Assembly (NCBI RefSeq): GCF_009793335.1
Contig: NZ_WING01000003.1
Location: 868,001-932,000 of the forward strand
Origin: Actinomadura sp. J1-007
GTDB lineage: Bacteria; Actinomycetota; Actinomycetes; Streptosporangiales; Streptosporangiaceae
Direction: 5' to 3'
Length of the DNA stretch: 64,000 nucleotides
The notes under the pieces are model-generated. The model ran no database searches, was not told the DNA's origin, and saw only the letters and a program-made list of their open reading frames with translations. The translations under genes were made by a program, and so were the position numbers. Below, one piece after another: positions 18,437 to 27,407 of this stretch. How positions within the stretch are numbered: position 1 is the first letter of the stretch; each line of letters opens with the position of its first letter.

Positions 18437-18835
18437 ATGGCGGAGGCGGCGGCGGTCGTGGTGAAGGCGGTTCCCGAGGCGGTCAAGGAAGCGCGGGAAT
18501 TCGTGGCGCTCGTGTTCGGGGAGTGGGGGCTGGACGATCACGTGGCGCGGACGGTGGTGAGCGAGTTGGTCACCAACGCGATCCGGCACGGGTCGCGGGA
18601 CGGGGACCCGGTGGTGGTGCGGGTGTTCGCCCTGGACGGTCGGCCGGTGATCGAGGTGTGGGATCGGTCGGACGCGCCGCCGGTGGTGCGGCCGTTCGAT
18701 CCCGGGGCGGAGAACGGGCGGGGGCTGCTCCTGATCGGGGCGCTCGTGCGGAGGTGGGGGGCGCGGCCGCTGGCGGAGGGCGGGAAGGTCGTGTGGGCGG
18801 AGTGCGAGGGCGTGGCCGTGGCGCGGTCGGGTTAG
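18437..18835 (+). CDS. RsbW-like serine kinase/anti-sigma ATP-binding protein
   Basis: 132 aa, a single HATPase_c_2 domain. The N box SELVTNAIRHG is at residues 43-53, the G1 region VIEVWDRSDAPP follows, and the G2 region is ENGRGLLLIGALVRRWG. No other domain is present. ATG 18437 follows GGGAGGTGAA. Proteins like this accompany XRE/DUF397 pairs in actinomycetes and may act on a sigma factor or anti-anti-sigma protein; the partner is not in the window. Its TAG stop (18833-18835) forms the start of the -10 box of the next transcript. Confidence 0.88.
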   Translation: MAEAAAVVVKAVPEAVKEAREFVALVFGEWGLDDHVARTVVSELVTNAIRHGSRDGDPVVVRVFALDGRPVIEVWDRSDAPPVVRPFDPGAENGRGLLLIGALVRRWGARPLAEGGKVVWAECEGVAVARSG

Positions 18836-18838
18836 GGT
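18833..18838 (+). promoter_or_regulatory. -10 box of the riboswitch-cobN transcript
   Basis: TAGGGT at 18833-18838 overlaps the stop codon of the anti-sigma-like gene and lies just before the riboswitch; transcription would start near 18845. No good -35 is visible. Confidence 0.45.
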
Positions 18839-18985
18839 GTGTGCGGCGACAAGGGAGGAAGCCGGTGCGAATCCGGCGCGGTCCCGCCACTGTCACCGGG
18901 GAGCGGACCCCGTCGAAGGCCACCGTGCGAGCGGGAAGGCCGGGGCGAGCGTTGATCCGGGAGCCAGGAGACTCCGTGCCGCCGC
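18836..18985 (+). ncRNA. Cobalamin (B12) riboswitch controlling cobN
   Basis: AdoCbl-sensing leader. The conserved core is visible in order: GGAGGAAGCCGGTGCGAATC (18855-18874), then CGGCGCGGTCCCGCCACTGT (18875-18894), a GC-rich variable stem, and the B12 box GAGCCAGGAGACTCC at 18961-18975. After it, GGGG(CGAGGA)CCCC can pair next to GTGAGGAC, the ribosome-binding site of cobN, so translational control is plausible. The riboswitch precedes cobN; none was seen before cobG or cobL. Confidence 0.93.
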
Positions 18986-19036
18986 CGTTGGACTCTGCGA
19001 TTCGGGGCGAGGACCCCGGGTGAGGACTCGATCCAC

Positions 19037-22000
19037 GTGATCTTGCTGCTGTCCACCTCGGACACCGACCTGCTCAGCGCCCGTGCGAGCGGCGCCGGGT
19101 TCCGCCTGGCCAACCCCGCGCGGGTGGCGCTCGACGACCTTCCCGCCTTGGTGGACGGCACCGACCTGGTGGTCGTGCGGCTGCTCGGCGGGCGGCGGGC
19201 CTGGGAAGAGGGGCTCGACGCGCTGCTGGCCGGGCCGCGGCCCGTGGTCGTGCTCAGCGGGGAGCAGGCTCCCGACGCGGAGCTGATGGAGCTCTCGACC
19301 GTTCCGGCCGGGGTCGCGGCGGAGGCGCACGCGTACCTGGCGCACGGCGGGCCGGGCAACCTCGGGGAGCTGTTCCGGTTCCTGTCGGACACCGTGCTGC
19401 TGACGGGGCACGGTTTCGGTCCGCCCGCCGCCACGCCGACATGGGGCGTGCTGGAACGGGACGCGGACGACAACGGGGGCCCGCTCGTCGGGGTCCTGTA
19501 CTACCGGGCCCACCACCTGGCCGGCAACACCGCGTTCGTCGAGGCGCTGTGCCGGGCGATCGAGGCGAAGGGCGGGCGGGCGCTGCCGGTGTTCTGCGCG
19601 TCGCTGCGCACGGCCGACGCCGGGCTGCTGGAGACGCTCGGCCGCGCGGACGCGCTGGTGGTGACGGTACTCGCGGCCGGTGGGACGAAGCCCGCGTTCG
19701 CCGGGGCGGGCGGCGACGACGAGGCGTGGGACGTGGGCGCGCTGGCGGACCTGGACGTCCCGATCCTGCAAGGGCTGTGCCTGACCAGCGAGCGTTCGGC
19801 CTGGGAGCGCAACGACGACGGGCTGTCGCCCCTGGACACGGCCACGCAGGTGGCGGTGCCCGAGTTCGACGGCCGGCTGATCACGGTCCCGTTCTCGTTC
19901 AAGCAGATCGACGAGGACGGCCTCAGCGTCTACGTCGCCGACGAGGAGCGGGCGCTCAGGGTCGCCGGGATCGCGGTGCGGCACGGCGCGCTCCGGCACG
20001 TCGCGCCGGGCGAACGGCGCGTCGCGCTGATGCTGTCGGCCTACCCGACCAAGCACGCGCGGATCGGCAACGCGGTCGGGCTCGACACGCCCGCGAGCGT
20101 CGTGAAGCTGCTCGCGGAGATGCGCGGGCGCGGCTACGACATCGGCGACGAGCTGCCCGCCGAAGGCGACGCGCTGATGCACGCGCTGATCGCGGCGGGC
20201 GGGCAGGACGCCGAGTGGCTGACCGAGGAGCAGCTCACCGGCAACCCGGTGCGCATCCCGGCCGCGCGGTACCGGGCGTGGTACGCGACGCTGCCGCAGG
20301 ATCTCCGCGAGGGGATCGAACGGCACTGGGGCCCGCCGCCCGGCGAGCTGTTCGTGGACGACTCGCGCGACCCGGACGGCGAGATCGTGCTCGCCGCGCT
20401 GCGTTCGGGCAACGTGGTCGTCATGGTGCAGCCGCCCCGCGGGTTCGGCGAGAACCCGGTGGCGATCTACCACGACCCCGACCTGCCGCCGAGCCACCAC
20501 TACCTGGCCGCGTACCGGTGGCTGGAGGACGCGTTCGGCGCGCACGCGGTCGTCCACGTCGGCAAGCACGGCAACCTGGAGTGGCTGCCCGGCAAGGCCG
20601 CCGGGATGTCGGCGAGCTGCGGGCCGGACGCCGCGCTCGGGACCTGCCGCTGATCTACCCGTTCCTGGTGAACGACCCGGGCGAGGGCACGCAGGCCAAG
20701 CGGCGCGCGCACGCGACGCTGGTCGACCACCTGATCCCGCCGATGGCGCGGGCGGAGAGCTACGGCGACATCGCGCGGCTCGAACAGCTCATGGACGAGC
20801 ACGCCAACATCGCCGCGCTCGACCCGGCGAAGCTCCCCGCGATCCGCGCGCAGATCTGGACGCTGATCCAGGCCGCGCGGCTCGACCACGACCTCGGGCT
20901 GGACGACCGGCCGCACGACGCCGAGTTCGACGACTTCCTGCTGCACGTGGACGGCTGGCTGTGCGAGATCAAGGACGTCCAGATCCGCGACGGCCTGCAC
21001 GTCCTCGGCGCCGCGCCGGAGGGCGACACGCGCGTCGACCTGGTGCTGGCGATGCTGCGCGCCCGGCAGATGTGGGGCGGCGCGGTGACGCTGCCCGGCC
21101 TGCGCGAGGCGCTCGGCATGGACGAGGACAGCACCGACCGCGGCGAGGTCGACGCGTTCGAGGAGCGGGCGCGGTCGCTGGTCGCGGCGATGGAGGAGCG
21201 CGGCTGGGACCCGGCGGAGGCGGCCGCGGTCGCCGAGACCGCCAAGACCGCGAACGCGCCGGTGGTCGCCGACGTGCTGCGGTTCGCCGCCACCGAGGTC
21301 GTGCCGCGGCTGGACCGCACGCGCGACGAGATCGGCATGGTGCTGCACGCGCTGGACGGCGGGTACGTTCCGGCGGGCCCGTCGGGGTCGCCGCTGCGCG
21401 GGCTGATCAACGTGCTGCCGACCGGCCGCAACTTCTACTCCGTCGACCCGAAGGCCGTCCCGAGCCGCCTGGCCTGGGAGACGGGCCGGGCGATGGCCGA
21501 CTCGCTGCTCGCCCGGTACCGCGAGGACACCGGCGAGTGGCCGCGCTCGGTCGGCCTGTCGGTCTGGGGGACGAGCGCCATGCGCACGTCCGGCGACGAC
21601 ATCGCCGAGGTGCTCGCGCTGCTCGGCGTCCGGCCCGTGTGGGACGAGGCGTCCCGGCGGGTGACGGGCCTGGAGGCGATCGCGCCGGACGAGCTCGGCC
21701 GCCCGCGCATCGACGTGACGGTGCGGATCAGCGGGTTCTTCCGCGACGCGTTCCCGCACGCGGTGACCATGCTGGACGACGCGGTACGGCTCGCCGCCGA
21801 GCAGGACGAGCCGGACGAGGCCAACTACGTGCGCGCGCACGTCCGGGCGGACCGGGCCGAGCACGGCGACGAGCGCCGCGCCACGATGCGCGTGTTCGGG
21901 TCGCGGCCCGGCGCGTACGGCGCGGGCATCCTGCCGCTGATCGACAGCCGCAACTGGCGCGACGACTCCGACCTCGCCGAGGTGTACGCGGTGTGGGGCG

Positions 22001-22610
22001 GGTTCGCGTACGGGCGGGGGCTCGACGGCGTCCCGCGCGCGGCGACATGGAGACCGCGTACCGGCGGATCAGCGTCGCGGCGAAGAACACCGACACCCGC
22101 GAGCACGACATCGCCGACTCCGACGACTACTTCCAGTACCACGGCGGCATGATCGCGACCGTGCGGGCGCTGACCGGTTCCGCGCCGAAGGCGTACATCG
22201 GCGACAGCACCCGCCCGGACGCGGTCCGCACCCGCACGCTCAACGAGGAGACCTCTCGCGTCTTCCGCGCCCGCGTCGTCAACCCGCGCTGGCTCGCCGC
22301 GATGCGCCGGCACGGCTACAAGGGCGCGTTCGAGCTGGCCGCGACCGTCGACTACCTGTTCGGGTACGACGCGACGGCGGGCGTGGTGGCCGACTGGATG
22401 TACGAGAAGCTCGCCCGCACGTACGCGCTCGACCCCGAGAACCAGGAGTTCTTCAAGCAGTCCAACCCGTGGGCGCTGCACGGCATCACCGAGCGGCTCC
22501 TCGAAGCCGCCGACCGCGACCTGTGGGAGCACCCGGAGCCGGAGACGCTCGAAGCTCTCAAGAGCCTCTACCTCCAGATCGAAGGCGACCTGGAGGACGG
22601 TGTTGATTAA
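19037..22610 (+). CDS. cobN: Cobaltochelatase large subunit (2 frameshifts)
   Basis: ATP-dependent insertion of cobalt into hydrogenobyrinate a,c-diamide, with CobS/CobT- or ChlI/ChlD-type partners not seen here. About 1191 aa after repair. Recognisable segments: LMLSAYPTKHARIGNAVGLD near 340, the CobN/BchH signature HVGKHGNLEWLPGKA near 515, YPFLVNDPGEGTQAKRRAHA just after the first shift, LLPTGRNFYSVDPKAVPS, SVWGTSAMRTSGDDIAE, and GDMETAYRRIS with KQSNPWALHGITERLLEA at the C-terminus. A G is missing near 20640 (CTCGGGACC) and another near 22045 (GCGCGGCGAC). GTG 19037 follows GTGAGGAC. The full-length family motifs argue that the shifts are errors. Confidence 0.95.
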
Positions 22611-22620
22611 GCCCCGGCCC

Positions 22621-22741
22621 AGGCCGCTCGCCTAACGGCTCGCGGCCTGACCGTTGCTTTGCGAGTGCTGCATCGCTTCGGGATCTGTCCGGGGAAGGCT
22701 CGCCTTCGGCTTCGCCTTCCCCGGACAGTTAACGCACTCGC
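22621..22741. terminator. Stacked hairpins between convergent cobN and the HEAT-like gene
   Basis: Three inverted repeats: AGGCCGC/GCGGCCT (22621-22627, 22642-22648); an outer GCGAGTGC/GCACTCGC (22661-22668, 22734-22741); and, inside it, perfect 14-bp arms TGTCCGGGGAAGGC/GCCTTCCCCGGACA (22686-22699, 22714-22727). No T-tract, as is common in actinobacteria. A bidirectional terminator is the simplest reading. Confidence 0.7.
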
Positions 22742-22759
22742 GCCGTGGCCGAGGCCGCC

Positions 22760-24810
22760 TCAGTGATTCTCGGTGTCCGCGAGCAGGCGGGCGGCGAGGT
22801 CGCGGAGTTCGCGGTCCTCGGCGAACGCCTGCCAGCCGGTGTTCACGTGGTGGCGGCGGTCGGAGTCGAGGATGTCGCGCAGCGCCCAGTGGACGGGTTC
22901 GGGGGCGGGTCCGATCTCCGCGAGGTGGCGGGCCGCGGCCCATCTGACCGGCAGGTACTCGCCGCGGGTGATCGGATAGATCTCGTGGTACAGCGTCTCG
23001 GACGCCCCGCTCGGATCGCCGGTCACCCGGAAGAGCGCGTGCGCCGCGCGGACGCGCGTCCAGTCGTCGCGGTGGTCGAGCAGCGTGCGCAGGCGACCGG
23101 TGCAGGTGTCCGCGTGGCCGCCGACGTCCGCGACGTACCCCCAGGCCACATCGCGGGGCGCGCCTGCGAACGCGGCGTCCGCCACCGCGCGCGCCGCCGC
23201 CGCGTCACCGGCGATCTTCCAGAGCGCCCACGGCAGCGCGCACGCGGACTGCCTCCGGCTCCATTCCGGCAGCCCTTCGGGCGGCCGGTGCCACATCTCC
23301 TCCAGGACGGGCGCGGCCTCGGCGGCGGCGGGGCCGATCGCCGCGAGCGCGTTCACCGCCGCGATGTGCGCTTGCGTGCCGAGCAGCGGGATCAGCTCGG
23401 GGACGGCCGGGGACGACGCGCTCCCCCATCGTTCGAGCAGGTCGGCCAAGGCCCGCTGGTCGCTTGCCGTGCCGTTCCGGAGGCGTTCGCGGACGACCGG
23501 GAGCAGGACGCCGGCGTGGTCGCGCAGCGGCTCCAGCACCTGCTGGGCCGCCGGCAGCCACGTCGAGTACCCGGCGCCGCCGGTGCCCCCGACGACCGCC
23601 GTCCCGTAGCCGAGGTTCGGCGCGGCGAGCCGTTCGGCGAGGTACGGGACGCAGCGCGCGTCGCCGAGCCGGGCGAGGCCCCAGGCGGCGACGTCCGCGA
23701 CGGTCTGCTCGTTGTGCCGCGCCAGGCGGTGCGGGTCGTCCAGGCGCGCGGCGAACACCTCGCCGTCGCGCGCGCCGTCCGGTCCCCCGGCCATCGCGGC
23801 GAGGACGTGGGTGGCGTAGGCGCGGGCGGGCCCGCCGCCGTCGGCGGTGCGTTCGGCGAGCAGGGGCACGAGCCGTCCGGCCGGGGAACGCCAGGCGCTG
23901 AGGAGGTCGGCGGCGTTCCGCACGGCGCCGATGCGCCGGTCGGCGTCGCGGTCGCCGCCGAACGCCAGGCAGAGGCGCGTCCGCGCGGGCACCTCGTCCT
24001 CCAGGTGCGCGCCGATCCACGTGACGAGGCGTGCGGGCATGCCGCCGTACGTCGCGACCAGGTCGTCCGGCATGTCTCCGACGTGCGGGACGTCCCGCCA
24101 CACGTCCGGCTCGGCCTGGCGGGCCGCGGCGACGACGGCGTCCAGGTCGTCCCCGAGGCGCTGCGCCGGGACGGCCTCCGCGAGCGCGAGCAGCGCAGCG
24201 AGCCGGGTGTCGGGGTCGGGGTCGCCGCACAGGTCGCGGAGCCAGGCCAGGGTCTCGGGCAGGACGGCGGCGGTCGCGGCCTTGGCGAGGCCCCGACGAC
24301 GAGGACGGCTTCGAGGCGGGCGGCGGGATCGTCCTCGTCCGGGCGGCGGGCGCGCAGCGCCATGGTCACGGTGTCGGCGTCGGCCGCCGCGCCGTCCAGG
24401 GCGCTGACCGCCGCCCGCCGCACGACGGCGTCGGGGTCGGCGAGGAGGGCGAGGAGCCGGGGAAGAGCGGCGTCCCACGCGGCGGGCCACTCCCGGGCGA
24501 TGGCGCGGGCGTCCGCGAGCCGCGCCTCGTCGGCGAGCCGTCCGACCGTGTCGAGGATCGCGGCGCGGACGCCGGCATCGGTCTCGGCGCTCGCGGCGAG
24601 GCCGGTGAGGAACGGCAGGGCGGCCGCCGCCGCGGAGAAGACCGCGCCGCCCTGGTGGTAGATCTTGACGTCGAGCTCGTCCACCGCGCCCAGCGGGTCG
24701 TCACCGTCCGCGATGGCGCGGAGCAGGGCGGGGACGTCGCCGGCGGCGCCGTAGGCGTGGCGCAGGGCGTCCCAGCCGATCGCGTCGAGGCCGTGCAGGA
24801 CCGTGGTTAT
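22760..24810 (-). CDS. HEAT-repeat-like protein of unknown function (1 frameshift, unusual start)
   Basis: About 683 aa after repair, almost entirely short amphipathic helix pairs: LPRLLALLADPDAVVRRAAVSAL, PETLAWLRDLCGDPDPDTRL, VAAWGLARLGDARCVPYLAERL, DWTRVRAAHALFRVTGDPS, RWAAARHLAEIGP. This matches HEAT/armadillo repeat scaffolds. No catalytic motif, signal peptide or membrane helix seen. A missing G near 24292 joins AVLVVG to LAKAATAAVLPETL. No ATG/GTG/TTG lies at the natural start: behind AAGGGG (spacing 6) the codon is ATA at 24810, which may be a misread ATG; the next in-frame upstream start (24891) would overlap the divergent thioesterase. The partner is unknown. Confidence 0.65.
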
Positions 24811-24884
24811 GGGTGTCCCCTTTCGCGTTCCGGGCCGACCGTTCTGGAAGCATGGGACGGTACCGGGTCGAGAGGAGAACCAGG

Positions 24885-25706
24885 ATGGCATCGGCCGATT
24901 TCCCCGCCAACGCGTTTTACGAGCCGCTCGGCGAGGACGGCGCGTTCGCGAGCACGGTGGCCACGGCGGGCCCCTGGTCGCCGGACTTCCAGCACGCGGG
25001 CCCCGTCGCGGCGCTGATGGGCCGCGCGTTCGAACGGCACGAGCCGGCGCCGGGCACGCGGGTCGCGCGCGTGACGCTGGAGATCCTCGGCCCCGTGCCG
25101 GTGGCGGAGCTGCGCGTCACCGCCCGGACCGTACGGCCGGGACGGCGGATCACGCTGCTCGAAGCCGAGATGACCCACGAGGGGCGGCCGGTCGCGCGCG
25201 CCTCGGCCTGGCGGATCGCCGCCGCGCCCGCCGCGCTCGAACCGACCGCGAACGCGCCCGCGCCGCCGCCGCTGCCCGACCTCGGCCCGGACGCCCGCAC
25301 GCGGAGCACCGCCTGGTCCGGCGCGCACGTGGACGGCTACATCGCGGCGATGGAGTGGCGGTTCACCGAAGGGTCGTTCGGACGTCCCGGGCCCGGCGCG
25401 GTGTGGGCGCGCACCCGGATCCCGCTCGTCGCGGGCGAGGCCGTCTCGCCGCTGCAACGGGCGCTCCTGCTCGCCGACAGCGCGTCCGGGCTCGGCAGCG
25501 AGCTCGACTTCGCCAAGTGGCTGGTCATCAACACCGACCTGACCGTCGCGCTGCACCGCGACCCGTCCGGCGAGTGGCTGCGGATGTGGGCGGCGCTGCA
25601 CGCCGACCCGGGCGGCAGCGGCCTGGTCGAGGCGACCCTGGCCGACCGCGACGGCGACCTCGGCCGCGTCCTCCAGACCCTGCTGGTGGACGAGGCCGCC
25701 ACCTGA
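24885..25706 (+). CDS. Acyl-CoA thioesterase-like double-hotdog protein
   Basis: 273 aa, two tandem hotdog folds as in TesB/4HBT_3-type acyl-CoA thioesterases. The first hotdog has GPVAALMGRAFERHE, RVARVTLEILGPVPVAELRV and RPGRRITLLEAEMTHEGRPVARA. The second begins near residue 145 (STAWSGAHVDGYIAAMEWRF) and ends TDLTVALHRDPSGEWLRMWA...GLVEATLADRDG. It probably cleaves acyl-CoA in the cytoplasm; chain specificity is not readable. ATG 24885 follows GAGAGGAGAACCAGG; a longer reading from 24813 lacks family similarity. Confidence 0.82.
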   Translation: MASADFPANAFYEPLGEDGAFASTVATAGPWSPDFQHAGPVAALMGRAFERHEPAPGTRVARVTLEILGPVPVAELRVTARTVRPGRRITLLEAEMTHEGRPVARASAWRIAAAPAALEPTANAPAPPPLPDLGPDARTRSTAWSGAHVDGYIAAMEWRFTEGSFGRPGPGAVWARTRIPLVAGEAVSPLQRALLLADSASGLGSELDFAKWLVINTDLTVALHRDPSGEWLRMWAALHADPGGSGLVEATLADRDGDLGRVLQTLLVDEAAT

Positions 25707-25722
25707 GGCCCCCGCGGACCGG

Positions 25723-26361
25723 TCAGGACTCGGGAGCGGCGGTGTAGGCGGCGATGGTGCGGTCGGCGACCGCGCGGGCGAACGCCTTGTCGGCGCCCGA
25801 CTCGGCGTGCGCCTCGTACCACGCCTCACCGCTGAGCCTCATGAGCCGGACGCCGTCCTCGGACTCCGCCCAGGCCGCCGCCTCCTCGGGGTCCATGGAC
25901 ACGCCGGTCGCGAGATGGTTGGAGAGGCCGTACAGCGTCATGTCCCAGCCGATGCCGACCGCGCCCGGCCCGAACTCGGCCCACCGCTCGTCGTCCACGT
26001 GCGCGATGTGCTCCAGGACGAGGCGCGTGCGGCCGTCGGGCTCGGCGGCGAGCCGTACGTCGATCCAGCTCACCTCGCCGTTGAACTCCCAGGTGGCGAA
26101 GAAGGCCGTGGGCGGCTCGCACCTCTCGATCGTCCCGCCCGCGTTGCCTTCGAGCTGGTAGCGCCCGCCGAGGCGCAGGTCGCCCGAGACCGGCAGGAAC
26201 CAGCGCGGGATCCGCTCGGGGTTGGTGACCGCGTCCCAGACGTCCTCGACCTCGGCGTCGTAGACCCGTTCGAGGGTCACGGTGCGCGCGTCGCCGGCCT
26301 CCAGCACGCGCTCGCCGACCCTGCGCCGTACGGCGTTGACCTGCTCGCTGACCTCGATCAT
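25723..26361 (-). CDS. SRPBCC (AHSA1-like) domain protein
   Basis: 212 aa START/Bet v1-like fold with a hydrophobic ligand cavity. RTVTLERVYDAEVEDVWDAV, NPERIPRWFLPVSGDLRLGG, YQLEGNAGGTI, FFATWEFNGEVSWIDVRL and TRLVLEHIAHV follow the AHSA1/YndB order. ATG 26361 overlaps the ArsR stop (ATGA). ArsR plus SRPBCC is a very common actinobacterial pair; the SRPBCC protein is the target under ArsR control and its ligand is unknown. Confidence 0.87.
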   Translation of the reverse strand: MIEVSEQVNAVRRRVGERVLEAGDARTVTLERVYDAEVEDVWDAVTNPERIPRWFLPVSGDLRLGGRYQLEGNAGGTIERCEPPTAFFATWEFNGEVSWIDVRLAAEPDGRTRLVLEHIAHVDDERWAEFGPGAVGIGWDMTLYGLSNHLATGVSMDPEEAAAWAESEDGVRLMRLSGEAWYEAHAESGADKAFARAVADRTIAAYTAAPES

Positions 26362-26732
26362 CCACTGCTCCCCGGTTCGTCGTCGGTGGCCGGCGGTCGT
26401 CCGCCGGCGCGGCGCGCACGCCTGCCGCGCGCCAGCTCGGTCGCGAGCGCGTCGAGGTGCGGCGTCCAGAAGCGGCGGAACCGGTCCAGCCACGCGTCGA
26501 TCTCGCGCAGCGGCTCGGGCGCGACGCTGTAGAGCCGCCGGGCGCCCTCCGGCCGCACGGTCGCGAACCCGCCGTCGCGCAGCACCTTCAGATGCTGCGA
26601 CACGGCGGGCTGCGAGATGCCGAACTCCCGCTGGACGACCTCGCCGACGGCCCCGGAGCTCATCTCGCCGTCGGCGAGCAACTCCAGGATCCGCCGCCGG
26701 ACGGGGTCGCCGAGGACGTCGAAGGCGTGCAC
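26358..26732 (-). CDS. ArsR-family winged-helix repressor
   Basis: 124 aa. DVLGDPVRRRILELLADGEMSSGAVGEVV and the recognition helix ISQPAVSQHLKVLRDGGFA are followed by RPEGARRLYSVAPEPLREIDAWLDRFRRFW. No metal-binding Cys pair is seen, as usual for ArsR proteins paired with SRPBCC genes. The C-terminus is a basic, disordered tail. It forms an operon with the SRPBCC gene (4-bp overlap). A perfect palindrome just upstream (26753-26764) suggests autoregulation. Confidence 0.9.
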   Translation of the reverse strand: MHAFDVLGDPVRRRILELLADGEMSSGAVGEVVQREFGISQPAVSQHLKVLRDGGFATVRPEGARRLYSVAPEPLREIDAWLDRFRRFWTPHLDALATELARGRRARRAGGRPPATDDEPGSSG

Positions 26733-26752
26733 CCCGCGAAGATACGGCGGGC

Positions 26753-26764
26753 ACTTATATAAGT
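26753..26764 (-). promoter_or_regulatory. Palindromic operator of the ArsR-SRPBCC operon
   Basis: ACTTATATAAGT (26753-26764) is a perfect 12-bp palindrome, strikingly A+T-rich for this genome, 20 bp upstream of the arsR-like ATG at 26732. Such TTATATAA centres are typical of ArsR-family sites. Confidence 0.65.
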
Positions 26765-26783
26765 CAAGCCGAAAATAACGAGG

Positions 26784-27407
26784 TCAGGCCCCTCCGGACG
26801 CGAGGAGCTGCTCGAACGGCGTCGGGTCCTCGTACGGGTCGGCGCGCACGGCCGGAGCGCCGCCCGCGATCAGCGCGGCCAGCTCGGCGCCCGCCCGCGC
26901 GACGCGTCCGGCCAGGGCGTTCGAGCCGTCCGCGCTCCCCCAGTCCTCGGACGCGGCGTACACCGCGGTCGGGACGACGGTCGCGCGCAGGTAGGCCAGC
27001 AGCGGCCGGACCGCGTGGTCGAGCGCGAGCGAGTGGCGGGCCGTGCCGCCGGTCGCGCCCGCGAGCACCGGCCGCCCCTCCAGCGCGTCCTTCTCCAGGA
27101 CGTCGAAGAACGTCTTGAACAGGCCGCTGTACGAGGCGTTGAAGAGCGGCGTGACCGCGATCAGCCCGTCCGCGCCGGTGACCGTCTCGATCACCTCGCG
27201 CAGCGGCGCGGCCGGGAAGCCGGTGAGCAGGTTGTCGGTCAGCTCGTGCGCGTGGTCGCGCAGCTCGACCGGCTCCACCACGACGCCGGAGCCCCGCTCG
27301 CGCAGGGCGTCGGCGGTCGCGGCGGCGAGCCGGTCGGCCAGCAGGCGGGTCGAGGACGGCTGCCCGAGACCGGCCGAGACGACGGCGAGCGTGCGGGTCC
27401 CGGTCAT
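26784..27407 (-). CDS. NADPH-dependent FMN reductase, CE1759-type
   Basis: 207 aa flavodoxin-like reductase supplying FMNH2. LAVVSAGLGQPSSTRLLADRL carries the FMN phosphate loop; IAVTPLFNASYSGLFKTFFD and VLAGATGGTARHSLALDH are the other flavin-contact loops. ATG 27407 overlaps the stop of the luciferase-like gene (ATGA), so the pair is co-translated. Together they form a two-component flavin monooxygenase: this protein reduces FMN and the LLM protein uses it. Confidence 0.88.
   Translation of the reverse strand: MTGTRTLAVVSAGLGQPSSTRLLADRLAAATADALRERGSGVVVEPVELRDHAHELTDNLLTGFPAAPLREVIETVTGADGLIAVTPLFNASYSGLFKTFFDVLEKDALEGRPVLAGATGGTARHSLALDHAVRPLLAYLRATVVPTAVYAASEDWGSADGSNALAGRVARAGAELAALIAGGAPAVRADPYEDPTPFEQLLASGGA

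Noticed and set aside
9513..22610. Cobalamin genes as pseudogenes
   Set aside because: All family motifs are intact on both sides of each shift, all shifts have the same sign, and the riboswitch and gene overlaps are preserved; sequencing error is a better explanation.
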